From Pseudohalioglobus lutimaris (lineage in GTDB: Bacteria; Pseudomonadota; Gammaproteobacteria; Pseudomonadales; Halieaceae), in NCBI RefSeq assembly GCF_002866825.1, contig NZ_PKUS01000039.1:1-54246 (forward strand): a stretch of 54,246 nt of DNA, written 5' to 3'. The notes under the pieces are model-generated. The model saw nothing but the letters and a program-made list of their open reading frames with translations, was not told the origin of the DNA and searched no databases. The position numbers and the translations under genes were made by a program. Positions 9,418 to 18,341 of the stretch are shown piece by piece. Each line of letters begins with the position of its first letter. The first letter of the stretch is position 1.

Positions 9418-10316
9418 TCATTTATCATGTAGCGAAAAAGTTGCGCTTTGGTACTAAATCGAGAGCTTGGCACAAGGCGGCAAGCCAAGTACAGCATCCT
9501 CCAAACAACACGCACAGCATATCGGTATACAGCGGATACTACGGGGCCATAAATATGCCGGATATAAATAATGCTGCCTTGAAAACTATATTTTAGTGAA
9601 TGAAGTTTTACTTTGCTTGCACTTCGATCTCTTAAGTGAATAACAGGAGCAAACGGAAGGTACATCACCCTAAATCCTTCTTCTCCTGCTCTTTTACACA
9701 GGATAGTATCCTCGTAGTACATGAAAATATCTTCGTTGAAAATCTTTCCACCTGTGACCAAAGAGCGGGATACGTACAAGTAAGCGCCTGTTCCCCAGTC
9801 AACTTCATGAACACTTTCAGGATCTAAATCACTATACAGGAATCGCTTTTGGCCAGCCGAATTTGTACTACGAATTCTGCGAAAAGTATTTCTCCAGAAA
9901 GTCCCCCAAAAACCTGGAAAACGACGATAGGGTGGTTGAAACTCTCCGTCTTCATACTGTAGCTTCGCCGTCACAATCCCAACTTCCGGATTCTCCTCCA
10001 TAAAACCAAGAACTTCCAATGCACCGTCGTCAAGCACTATTGTGTCACTATTCAACAAAAGCAAGTATTTCCCTGTGGCTACTCCGACGGCCTGATTATT
10101 AGCTCTTGCAAAGCCTACATTCTGATTATTTTCAATCAACTTGACTCTCGGAAAGCAAGCCTTAACCATAGCAACGCTATCATCTGAAGACGCATTATCT
10201 ACAACGACGATTTCGATACGCAGCTTTTTATCCAGATTTGAATAAATTGATTCCAAGCAGTTTTTGAGCAACTCGCTAGTATTCCAGTTCACTACAATTA
10301 CCGAGAGTTCAGCCAT
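9402..10316 (-). CDS. Glycosyltransferase family 2 (rhamnosyltransferase-like)
   Basis: The product is a 304-residue GT-A inverting glycosyltransferase. It begins MAELSVIVVNWNTSELL, has the nucleotide-binding VVVDNASSDDS at residues 37-47, and has NSD at 89-91 in the place of the metal-binding DxD. These features, plus NVGFARANNQAV, match the WbbL-like subgroup, members of which often add rhamnose; that specificity is a suggestion only. A moderately hydrophobic stretch near 245-270 may associate with the membrane. It lies eight bases after the polymerase gene and overlaps the next glycosyltransferase by 16 bases, so all three are probably co-translated. Confidence 0.88.
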   Translation of the reverse strand: MAELSVIVVNWNTSELLKNCLESIYSNLDKKLRIEIVVVDNASSDDSVAMVKACFPRVKLIENNQNVGFARANNQAVGVATGKYLLLLNSDTIVLDDGALEVLGFMEENPEVGIVTAKLQYEDGEFQPPYRRFPGFWGTFWRNTFRRIRSTNSAGQKRFLYSDLDPESVHEVDWGTGAYLYVSRSLVTGGKIFNEDIFMYYEDTILCKRAGEEGFRVMYLPFAPVIHLRDRSASKVKLHSLKYSFQGSIIYIRHIYGPVVSAVYRYAVRVVWRMLYLACRLVPSSRFSTKAQLFRYMINECTFK

Positions 10317-10324
10317 TTGAGGTA

Positions 10325-11587
10325 TTATTCCAGTCCGCTTTTAGTTGAATTACTATTTGCCTCGCCATTCCCATTAAACTCCCCAGAAGCAACTGACAGT
10401 ATTGCTGCGACTAGGCAGACAAGAATTATAGAGTGAGGAAACATCAAATGATTTTCCATAACAAAAGAGACGATAAAATATACCAGGTATGAATAGCCAA
10501 ACGCTGTTATTGACTGGTGCTCGGGTGGAAGATTTTTACTACCAAGGATTGTATAAACCCATAGCAATATATAGAAAAAGACCAACCAAACAATTCCAAG
10601 AATACCTAAATGCTTCAGGAGATGAGTGTAACCCAAATCAGCTTTTCGAGAAATTTCCTCTTTACGCCTATAAGAGAAATCACTTTCATTAACACGAATA
10701 GCCAATGTTCCACCGCCTACGTATGGGTACTTTTCAAAAATTTCCAGATCGACTTCAAGTTGACGCATTCTCGCTGCCGCAGACCCTTTCTGCTCTTTCA
10801 CCGTTTCCATTCCAGAAATGAACGGATTGAGAAAAATATTTGTTTCCATTCGATATTCTGCAATCACAACTGCAGTAATGCCCACTAAAACTAGTGAAAA
10901 TAGCAGTTTAATCCGGCGCTTTAAGACCAACATTGAAAGTGCAGCGACGACTATTGAGAGTAATCGCCAACGGCCTTGCTGCCAAACATGAGCACCCGCG
11001 AGAAAAACGGTCAGAAATCTACCCCAGAAACGCGTCGACTTATCGGTCGCGAAAGACCATATCGAAACTTGCCACAAAAATATTACGCTTATTAGGTTTA
11101 ACGCCGGAACGGTGGGCACAGCGATTGAACTCCTTATTTTACTGACCCCGTCCCCCATATCGAACTGATTTCGAACAATATTTGGACCAAAAGTATCGAT
11201 GGCAGCCAGTATCAAAGCGATAACTGACAGAATTGTGAGGATCTTCATGAACTTGAATACATCGGACGGCGTCTTCAATACCGAAATGAAAAGAAAGAAA
11301 CTCAAGTAGTAGAACTGCTGCCTCACAGCAACGAGCCCATTCAATACGGATTGATTGAAGTTGATTGAAGCGAGTGGCGCTTGTATTAACACCAAAAACA
11401 AGTAAGCGAAAAAAAGCCAACTGAAGGGTGATGAAAAAATGGAGAAAGACTGCCTGCGAATTACGTACTGATAAAAAATGCCAGCGAAAATTAACAGCAG
11501 TCCCACATCCGTAGGTTTCCCTGGAAACTCAGGCAGTAACCATAAAAGTTGATTAGCAAAGAAGAAAACAACTAAAAGAAATATCAA
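10325..11587 (-). CDS. O-antigen ligase/polymerase-like membrane protein (Wzy-type)
   Basis: This 420-residue protein is almost entirely hydrophobic, with about ten to twelve predicted membrane helices from residue 1 to about 400 and one large periplasmic loop around residues 235-320. Its pattern matches the Wzy_C/O-antigen ligase family. In the cluster it would join flipped repeat units into the long polymer in the periplasm. The Wzx flippase and Wzz-like co-polymerase in the same cluster support this. A WaaL-like ligase role cannot be excluded from sequence alone. The cytoplasmic tail is short and polar. Confidence 0.8.
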   Translation of the reverse strand: MIFLLVVFFFANQLLWLLPEFPGKPTDVGLLLIFAGIFYQYVIRRQSFSIFSSPFSWLFFAYLFLVLIQAPLASINFNQSVLNGLVAVRQQFYYLSFFLFISVLKTPSDVFKFMKILTILSVIALILAAIDTFGPNIVRNQFDMGDGVSKIRSSIAVPTVPALNLISVIFLWQVSIWSFATDKSTRFWGRFLTVFLAGAHVWQQGRWRLLSIVVAALSMLVLKRRIKLLFSLVLVGITAVVIAEYRMETNIFLNPFISGMETVKEQKGSAAARMRQLEVDLEIFEKYPYVGGGTLAIRVNESDFSYRRKEEISRKADLGYTHLLKHLGILGIVWLVFFYILLWVYTILGSKNLPPEHQSITAFGYSYLVYFIVSFVMENHLMFPHSIILVCLVAAILSVASGEFNGNGEANSNSTKSGLE

Positions 11588-12097
11588 GCCAAGCGTAACC
11601 TCTGAATGATTTCGAACATCACAACTCTGCCGCTCTCATCAACTAGCGACGAAGATTTCGTCAAAATTAACCACTAAAATTTTGCTAAATGGACTACGGT
11701 TAAACTTCAGTTTACGTAGCGCTAAAATATCTACAGATTTCCCCATGAAGCCGTTACTCTATAAATCCCTATTCTTAAACACTCGCACCTTACAAAAATT
11801 GTCCAACTAAAGCACCCTTTCTTGATACAAAGGCTATGTGCGAACAGCCCCCATTATGCAAGTCAGTTTTTTCAGGCAATAAACTAGATAAATTAGGTAT
11901 CGGGTACAAATTCTTGCATGCGCCGAAATGATCTTCCGTCCTAACTCTCATAAATCAAATCAATTTCCAGCCATTTCCTTGGGTTCTCTATTACAGATAA
12001 CTTATAAAGCAATAGCAAGAGTATCCAAGTGTCATTAGTTAACGAATCACTATAGCGAACGCTACTCTATATACTCGTCACATATACCCTGGCCTCG
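11588..12097. other. 510-base AT-rich gap inside the polysaccharide cluster
   Basis: No gene is visible on either strand. Stop codons are frequent in all frames and no translation resembles a known family. The gap interrupts an otherwise tight minus-strand operon between flippase and polymerase. It may hold a second promoter or the eroded remains of a lost glycosyltransferase. No hairpin terminator was recognised. Confidence 0.45.
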
Positions 12098-13549
12098 CTA
12101 GTTTCCGCGGGACAAAACCATCTTGGCGGTACCACAAGCTTCAATGAACAAACTTCTATCCAGTATCAGGACAACAACAAAGTAACTGATACCCGCTGCC
12201 ACTGTAAGAAGAAATAGGCCAATCAAATCAGTTACCAGATAACCTCTTACGGCTTCCCAGAAGAAAAGAAGAACAGCCATTGCCAGGCAACCCATAAGTG
12301 GCGAAAAAAACTGGCGAACGAATTCGCGCACATCTAGATCCAAAACCGATTTCATAATGTGAGTGGTATAGGGAAGCACGAGCATAGAACGCAATAGTGC
12401 AGCCAATGCCAAAGCCTCCAGCCCGAAAGGAACTGCAACAACTAACAAGACTAATCCCGAAATAGTCTGAAGAATCGACACATTCAAAGCCAGTCGCGGT
12501 TTACCTATTGCACGATAAACCGGATCGTTGAACATCGTAATAAGGCTGACCAGCGCGCTCAGAGCCAAAAGCTGAACAACTATCGATACAGGCTCCCATT
12601 GATCTCCAAACACCAACTGGGTTATCTCGGCACCCGCGATTGCAAGAAAGATAAATGAAGGAAAGAACGCCAAAGCAACAAGGCGAGTGCATTTAAGGTA
12701 TGAGGAGTAAAGCTTATCTCTATCCATCTGTATGCGAGAAAAGGTTGGAAAGAGAACATTTACAAAAGGCTTGCTAAGAATCATCTCTAAGATCTCCACA
12801 AGCCTTCGAGCTATGGTGTAGTACCCTAGGGCGATAGGCCCTAGTACATATCCTATTACTAACCGATCGGAATGTTGATTAAGAACGTGCATGAATTGAA
12901 TTCCTAGCACTTTAGATCCGAAGTCGAACAAATCTTTGAAGTGTTTCACAGATACGTGCAATCCGGGACGCCAATCACTATAAGTCCATATAACGAAAAG
13001 AGACACCACCGCCTGAACAAGTTGTTGCGCCACTAGAGCCCAAACACCCATACCAGATATCGCCATGGTTATTCCCACAGCAGCGCCCGATAAGGTAGCC
13101 ACGGTTGAACGAATGGCCAAAACTTTGAATTGAAGATCTCTTATTAGTATTGACTCCTGCACTCGAATCAAAGAATAGAGAAAAACACTCATTGACAGGC
13201 AACGCAGAACTAGAACTAAATCTGCGCTTTCGTACCAAAGTGCAATCGCGGGTGCCGCAAACATGAGAAATAATGTCAGCGATGTGCCCACGCCGACCAT
13301 TACCCAAAATGCCGTGTCAAGGTGTGCAGGTTCAAGCTCTTCACGCTGCACAATCGCTTCACCAAACCCAAGTCGGTTGAAAAACTCTGCGAAGGCAATA
13401 AACGCGCTGCCCAACGCTACCAACCCGAAATCCTCTGGTGCCAATAGTCGCGCAAGAATTAGAAAGACCAGTAGAGATGAAAACCTACGAAAACCGATTT
13501 GAAATATCGACCAAAACAAACCCGCTGCGGTTCTCTCTCGTAAATTCAT
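12098..13549 (-). CDS. Polysaccharide flippase (Wzx, MOP/MATE superfamily)
   Basis: This 483-residue membrane protein has about 14 predicted helices. It opens MNLRERTAAGLFWSIFQIGFRRFSSLLVFLILARLL, the Polysacc_synt_3 type, followed by LAPEDFGLVAL. It should flip undecaprenyl-linked repeat units across the inner membrane. An upstream in-frame GTG-type start would add 19 residues. I chose the ATG at 13549 because it overlaps the stop of the preceding glycosyltransferase as ATGA and because homology begins there. The product fits with the Wzy-like and Wzz-like proteins as a complete Wzx/Wzy route. Confidence 0.87.
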   Translation of the reverse strand: MNLRERTAAGLFWSIFQIGFRRFSSLLVFLILARLLAPEDFGLVALGSAFIAFAEFFNRLGFGEAIVQREELEPAHLDTAFWVMVGVGTSLTLFLMFAAPAIALWYESADLVLVLRCLSMSVFLYSLIRVQESILIRDLQFKVLAIRSTVATLSGAAVGITMAISGMGVWALVAQQLVQAVVSLFVIWTYSDWRPGLHVSVKHFKDLFDFGSKVLGIQFMHVLNQHSDRLVIGYVLGPIALGYYTIARRLVEILEMILSKPFVNVLFPTFSRIQMDRDKLYSSYLKCTRLVALAFFPSFIFLAIAGAEITQLVFGDQWEPVSIVVQLLALSALVSLITMFNDPVYRAIGKPRLALNVSILQTISGLVLLVVAVPFGLEALALAALLRSMLVLPYTTHIMKSVLDLDVREFVRQFFSPLMGCLAMAVLLFFWEAVRGYLVTDLIGLFLLTVAAGISYFVVVLILDRSLFIEACGTAKMVLSRGN

Positions 13550-14736
13550 TTCTGTGCTTCCAGGTCGTTTACCAGCTGACCGACACGAATTGCCCACTGA
13601 TCCCAATTAGTTCGAGACTCATAGTCAGTGCGGGCTCTGAGGCAAAGATCTCTGTAGCCTGATTGATCGTGTTCAAGCTTAGCTATGATGCGTGCGTATT
13701 CCTCCCCCCTAGCAGATAGGGGTAACAAGTATCCGTTAACATCGTCTAGAATCACACCGGGCACTCCCCCAGTTTCTGTCGAAATACTAGGAATTCCATA
13801 GGAGCTAGCCTCACAGAAAACAACTCCGAAGCACTCTCCCCTTGTAGGTAACAGCAAATAATCGGACGTTACGAAAAGTTGCTCCAGCCTATTTGCTTCC
13901 TCATCAATACGTTTATCTAAAAAACCCACGGAATGTACTCGCTCATGAGTAAACTTTTCAGGAACGTCACAACCACATACAATTAGGTGAGCGAGAATAT
14001 TGTGATTTTTTTCGAGACTGAGTAAAGCTTCGTATGCGATATCTCCTCCTTTCCTTTTCCAGTCGACGCCCAAGAAAAGCAATCTACATTCACCCGACTG
14101 TTCTCGGGAGATCGCAATTTTAGAGGAAGGAACGTTATCTATGTTGGCACCAAAAGGAATGACATGAACTTTTCTCGGAGAAATTCCGTAGTCATTAACA
14201 GCCGAACTCGCAGCCCATTGTGAAGGGAACGTAACTATATCGGATCTATTTAGAGCTAGGGCTTCTAACTTTTCCCCTGCGCAGATTGACCTTCTCAGGG
14301 TATTAGAAAAGGCCTCATAGTACCCGGTTACCGCGGTAAACGTGGTGTCCGATACAAACACCACAGGCACACCGATATTTTCCAGATACGCCAAAGCGGG
14401 TGATGCAGCTGCAGCAACCAAAAAGTCGGGGCTCGCTGTTTTCAGTTTTTTGCTGGCTATCCTGCTGACACGCTTTGCATACCAGCGAGCACGTGTATAG
14501 TCATAATTTTTTCCAAAGAAAAAGAGCGACAACCTATTGAACAACTTGCCTAGAATGGACAAGCGAGTTTCCACAGGACCCAAGTTGATCACGTCACCAT
14601 ACTGGCGCTCAAGTGCTTCGCGCATATAGTAATGAGTACCGGACCAGGCTCTACGGTTGTCGGGATCAGTAAGAGTAAGAAACCCTATAGTTTTTCGATG
14701 GTTCACTGAAGGACCATAGTTATCATACTTCCGCAC
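13546..14736 (-). CDS. Glycosyltransferase family 4
   Basis: This 396-residue GT-B glycosyltransferase starts with KTIGFLTLTDPDNRRAWSGTHYYM, where an acceptor-domain strand and loop are visible. It carries ECFGVVFCE near residues 300-308, the EX7E donor motif, followed by IPSISTETGGVPGVI. It is cytoplasmic with no helices crossing the membrane. Its stop overlaps the flippase start by four bases, so the two are translationally coupled. It is the first glycosyltransferase after the initiating transferase, so it may add the second sugar; this order argument is inference. Confidence 0.86.
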   Translation of the reverse strand: MRKYDNYGPSVNHRKTIGFLTLTDPDNRRAWSGTHYYMREALERQYGDVINLGPVETRLSILGKLFNRLSLFFFGKNYDYTRARWYAKRVSRIASKKLKTASPDFLVAAAASPALAYLENIGVPVVFVSDTTFTAVTGYYEAFSNTLRRSICAGEKLEALALNRSDIVTFPSQWAASSAVNDYGISPRKVHVIPFGANIDNVPSSKIAISREQSGECRLLFLGVDWKRKGGDIAYEALLSLEKNHNILAHLIVCGCDVPEKFTHERVHSVGFLDKRIDEEANRLEQLFVTSDYLLLPTRGECFGVVFCEASSYGIPSISTETGGVPGVILDDVNGYLLPLSARGEEYARIIAKLEHDQSGYRDLCLRARTDYESRTNWDQWAIRVGQLVNDLEAQK

Positions 14737-14821
14737 AATTTTTCAAAGGTAGGCTCCTTGCATAGAGAAAACAGCCTGCGATACCCGACGTAAAACCCTT
14801 TTATCGGAATCGGAAGTGAGT

Positions 14822-16441
14822 TTAAAAGTGAACTGCCAACACTGATAGCGCAATTAAGGACCCTAGCGTAAGCCTTTTCATTGGGCTATCACCTCGAGCG
14901 AGAGCGTATTCTGCCGCATATAGCATTACACTCGTGCGAAACAATAGCCTTACAACTTCTAACCCTTGCCCGTACTCAATCAACAGCAAAGGCGCGACGC
15001 ACACAAGAAATAGCGCCACCAAAAGATCTTGATTCGTCAAGCCAAAGTACTGCTTGCGCGTAATCCTTATGGAAACAAGTAACAACAAAACGAAGACGGC
15101 GAATAAGAAATCTATGAGCCAATTAAACTTTTCGCCTTGAATTGAAACGGTGGCACTGTAGATAAGCAAAACGCAAGCGGGATAAGAAGCGGCTCTTGCA
15201 AATACCAGAGACGTCGTTTGCCAGTGCGTTAACTTGAATAGCCAGAGAAAGCCTGCACAGATACATGCAGCGCCTAGTAGCCGGTCTGAAATTTGAGTTG
15301 CAAAAAGTGCAGAGCCTATAAGAACTAGCGAGATGGCGGAACTAAAGAATAACCCGGTGTACGAGTGGTATTCCCCAAGCTTTCGGAAAAATCGGTTCCT
15401 GCGCTTCTCATATGTTATTGCCTCATCATGAAAACGCCACCCGACTATATTCGCCGTGACCAAAGCGCCCAAGACAATTACCAAGAATGAACAATAAAAA
15501 ACCAATACATACCAATCGTCGTTGGCACGCAACAGGTATGCGCTTATCAAAAGAAGTGACTGCAATATATACACAATTGCGACAACTTCATGGTTGTAGA
15601 ACCCTAGCTTTGCGACTTGGTGGTGAAAATGCTCTCTGTCTGGCCCTGGGAGCGGCAACTTTTTGTGGATCCTTACGGGCACTACCTGAAATATGTCCAT
15701 CACAGGAATACCGAGTATCAACAAGGGCAACAACGTACTCACACTGCTCGACTCCGATTGAGTCAGAGTGATCGCCAACCAAGCCAGAGTAAAGCCCAAG
15801 AACTGACTACCGGAATCTCCCATAAATATTCTTGCTGGATGGGTATTGAAGCGCAAAAAACCAAGTAACGCGGCACCTACGGCTAGAGTTATTCCAATAA
15901 TAATTGGCGCAGATGCTTCCTGCGCAAGTACAAATATTAGACCCAAAGCTATCAGTGTAGTGCCCGCAGCAAGACCATCCATGCCGTCAGAAAAATTTAC
16001 ACCGTTAATCACACCTAAAACAAAAATGAATGTTATTGAGTAAGCGATCCAAGCCGGCGCATCGGAAAACAAGGGAAAGTCAGTGAGGACCATCCCACCT
16101 GCCATCGCCACCATTACACCAAGTGCTTGCCCGCCAATTTTCTGCTTTGGTGATAGCTCGAGCATGTCGTCTAACAGACCAAATACAACGATAATCAGGC
16201 TAGCCAAGACATAACTAACCACTTGCGAGTTGAAAGGAAGTGCAACCAATAAAGCGATTGAGGTCGCTGCGACTATAGCGATACCGCCGCTTCGCGGCAT
16301 GGTTTCAGCGTGGATTTTTCTAGCATTACCGGTGGGGTCATCCACCAAACCTAACCGGCTGGAATGCCTAATCAGCAGAGGAATCAAAGCCAACGAAGAC
16401 AAAAGCGCGATTATGAATGTGAATACAAATTGGACTTGCAT
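14822..16441 (-). CDS. Polyprenyl-phosphate sugar-1-phosphate transferase (WecA/MraY family)
   Basis: The product starts polysaccharide assembly by moving a sugar-1-phosphate, typically GlcNAc-1-P, onto undecaprenyl phosphate in the inner membrane. Family hallmarks are visible: LVDDPTGNARKIH near residue 33, the DD pair at 91-92 (FGLLDDMLELS), NFSDGMDGLAAG near 152-164, FMGDSGSQFLG near 215, and a histidine-rich DREHFHHQ loop near 270. After this roughly 330-residue core, about 200 further residues form extra membrane helices, so the protein (539 residues) is longer than E. coli WecA. The start at 16441 is preferred over one 57 bases upstream because the hydrophobic family start begins there. 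Confidence 0.85.
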   Translation of the reverse strand: MQVQFVFTFIIALLSSLALIPLLIRHSSRLGLVDDPTGNARKIHAETMPRSGGIAIVAATSIALLVALPFNSQVVSYVLASLIIVVFGLLDDMLELSPKQKIGGQALGVMVAMAGGMVLTDFPLFSDAPAWIAYSITFIFVLGVINGVNFSDGMDGLAAGTTLIALGLIFVLAQEASAPIIIGITLAVGAALLGFLRFNTHPARIFMGDSGSQFLGFTLAWLAITLTQSESSSVSTLLPLLILGIPVMDIFQVVPVRIHKKLPLPGPDREHFHHQVAKLGFYNHEVVAIVYILQSLLLISAYLLRANDDWYVLVFYCSFLVIVLGALVTANIVGWRFHDEAITYEKRRNRFFRKLGEYHSYTGLFFSSAISLVLIGSALFATQISDRLLGAACICAGFLWLFKLTHWQTTSLVFARAASYPACVLLIYSATVSIQGEKFNWLIDFLFAVFVLLLLVSIRITRKQYFGLTNQDLLVALFLVCVAPLLLIEYGQGLEVVRLLFRTSVMLYAAEYALARGDSPMKRLTLGSLIALSVLAVHF

Positions 16442-16490
16442 ATGGCTGTTGCTTTTCAGGCAAAAGGAAATGTAATTGGCATATTGGCAG

Positions 16491-17396
16491 CTAACCAATT
16501 ATATCCAACAGATCTATAGAGCTTTTCACTTTCAGCTCTTCTCTTACTGACTCCCTCTCGGGGTCGGATCCAATCCCCCTTCTGTGTACACCACCAATTT
16601 GTTTGGCCTTGACCACGCTTAGCACAATATCCAATGGTACTTGTTTACGTCCTTGGCCATAAGCGGCGACTAACGATCCGTCGCAAAGCGTATTGATAAT
16701 ACGAGGAATCCCTCCGCTGTAGTAATAGATCGCCATCAACGCAGAGGTATCAAAAAGATTCTCTGATCCACCCACGTGCTCTAAACGGAAACGAACGTAG
16801 CTCATTGTCTCCAGTAGATTCAAAGGGTCCAGCCTATACTCTGCAGAGACACGCTGGGCGAGCTGAGACATGGCCGGATCAAAAAACATCTCCAACAACT
16901 CGGGTTGCCCAATCAGTATAACCTGCAACAACTGCATTTTGTCGGCATTGATGTTTACCAACAGACGCAAAGACTCAAGGTCATCCTTTGTCATATTCTG
17001 CGCTTCATCAACTATGACAAGTGTGCGCTTGCCTTCTGCGCTCTGGTCTACAAGAAAGTCCTGCAACTTCTGCAGCAGCGCAAATTCCTCGTTACTATCA
17101 GTGTCGATCCGAAAAGCGTTGATAATCCACTGCAGCAAAGTGCCGTATGCACGGTGAGGCGTACTCACTAACCCCAGGGTAATTTCGTCATAATTGGTTC
17201 TGCTTAACAAGTGCCGGAGAAGCGTGGTTTTACCAGCTCCTACCTCTCCAGTAATGACAGTGATCCCAACCTGCTCGAGCAGACCGAACTCCAACATATT
17301 GTATGCTTCTCTGTGCACGCTGGAAAAGTACACCGAATCCGCATCTGGTATAAGAGAGAAGGGCTTATCATCAAGGCCAAAATATTCCGTATACAT
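16491..17396 (-). CDS. ExeA-like AAA ATPase of exosortase-associated polysaccharide clusters
   Basis: This 301-residue ATPase starts MYTEYFGLDDKPFSLIPDAD, the start shared by ExeA/GspA-type ATPases and by the PEP-CTERM/exosortase-linked ATPases of exopolysaccharide loci. The Walker A motif is GEVGAGKTT at 50-58 and the Walker B motif LVIVDEAQN ends at 134; both are intact. A lid region follows to about residue 270 (GGIPRIINTLCD). Unlike ExeA it has no membrane segment or peptidoglycan-binding tail. It lies between the kinase and the initiating transferase and probably serves polymer assembly or export. The exact step is unknown even for known relatives. Confidence 0.83.
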   Translation of the reverse strand: MYTEYFGLDDKPFSLIPDADSVYFSSVHREAYNMLEFGLLEQVGITVITGEVGAGKTTLLRHLLSRTNYDEITLGLVSTPHRAYGTLLQWIINAFRIDTDSNEEFALLQKLQDFLVDQSAEGKRTLVIVDEAQNMTKDDLESLRLLVNINADKMQLLQVILIGQPELLEMFFDPAMSQLAQRVSAEYRLDPLNLLETMSYVRFRLEHVGGSENLFDTSALMAIYYYSGGIPRIINTLCDGSLVAAYGQGRKQVPLDIVLSVVKAKQIGGVHRRGIGSDPERESVREELKVKSSIDLLDIIG

Positions 17397-17416
17397 GCTC
17401 TAGTTCTCTCTCCTTC

Positions 17417-18292
17417 TCAGCGAGCCTTATTCAAGACAGTGCCGATCAACTGCACCCCTTCCAGCAACTGCAATGAGCGCTTAATATCAGCCGGGTCTGA
17501 TCCCCCATCTTCTACAATCATTAGGCAGGCATCCACCTTGGGTGCAAACACCATGGCATCGTCATTTCTCAACAACGGTGGCGCATCGAAGATAACAATG
17601 CGGTCTGCATAACGGTTTCTTACATCCGCCAGAAATTCGTCCATCTCTGGCATATTTAGAAATTCTGAGGCGTGCTGCCCACGTGGCAAACATGGCACTA
17701 CAACAAAGCGGGGGTAGCCGGGATTAATTAGAATATTTTCCAGCGGTTCGTGGTCCACGAGATAATCTACGATTCCCTTTTCCGGCTCAATCCCCAAAGT
17801 CGGACATACACTAGGCTCACGAAAATCAAGGTCTACCAGCATGACGGTCTGGTTCATTTCGTGAGAAATGCACAATGCCAGGTTAACGGCGGTCAGCGAC
17901 TTACCAACGTCTTCTCTCGGGCCAGTAATTAGGAGAGTTTTCCAGCCGTTTCGCTTCATTGCACTTAAGACCTGGCTACGAAGCTGCCGATAGGCCTCCA
18001 CCCGGGGGTCATCGATATCCCATGCAATGATTCGGTTATTCGCCAAAACTTGTTGGTCCGGCTCAACAACTCGGGTCTGAGAATACACTACCTGCCGTGT
18101 CGGAACGGCCAAGCTAGCACCATTACCTCTGATCGCGCCAAGCGCACTTCCACCGGCACGCAACCCAGGATCACGACTCTCGTGCTGCCTATCTACTGTT
18201 CGAGTTGTACGTGTACCCGGCGGCGGCGTTCTGCCAATTACGCCCTCGCGCTTCTGTCGCGCCCTCTCGATTGCTTCCTGCAGATAATCCAT
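17417..18292 (-). CDS. CpsD/CapB-type tyrosine kinase (BY-kinase) of the polysaccharide system
   Basis: This 291-residue cytoplasmic kinase regulates polymer length together with the Wzz-like protein encoded upstream. A disordered, Arg- and Pro-rich N-terminus (1-90) precedes the P-loop domain. Walker A is GPREDVGKS at 124-132, Walker A' is MLVDLDFREP at 151-160, and the Walker B-like IVIFDAPPLL lies near 230. The usual C-terminal tyrosine cluster is absent: the protein ends VQLIGTVLNKAR. That matches my memory of exosortase-associated kinases, but it leaves the autophosphorylation site unclear. The gene is about 50 bases from the co-polymerase gene and 20 from the ATPase. Confidence 0.85.
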   Translation of the reverse strand: MDYLQEAIERARQKREGVIGRTPPPGTRTTRTVDRQHESRDPGLRAGGSALGAIRGNGASLAVPTRQVVYSQTRVVEPDQQVLANNRIIAWDIDDPRVEAYRQLRSQVLSAMKRNGWKTLLITGPREDVGKSLTAVNLALCISHEMNQTVMLVDLDFREPSVCPTLGIEPEKGIVDYLVDHEPLENILINPGYPRFVVVPCLPRGQHASEFLNMPEMDEFLADVRNRYADRIVIFDAPPLLRNDDAMVFAPKVDACLMIVEDGGSDPADIKRSLQLLEGVQLIGTVLNKAR

Positions 18293-18341
18293 ACCCCTCC
18301 TTCCTCAATCAAACACTTCTAGTCGCTTTTAGAAAAAGTCT

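Noticed and set aside
17417-18292. Truncation of the BY-kinase because its tyrosine cluster is missing
   Set aside because: As I recall, kinases of exosortase-associated clusters often end at the same point, so this seems a family trait, not damage.
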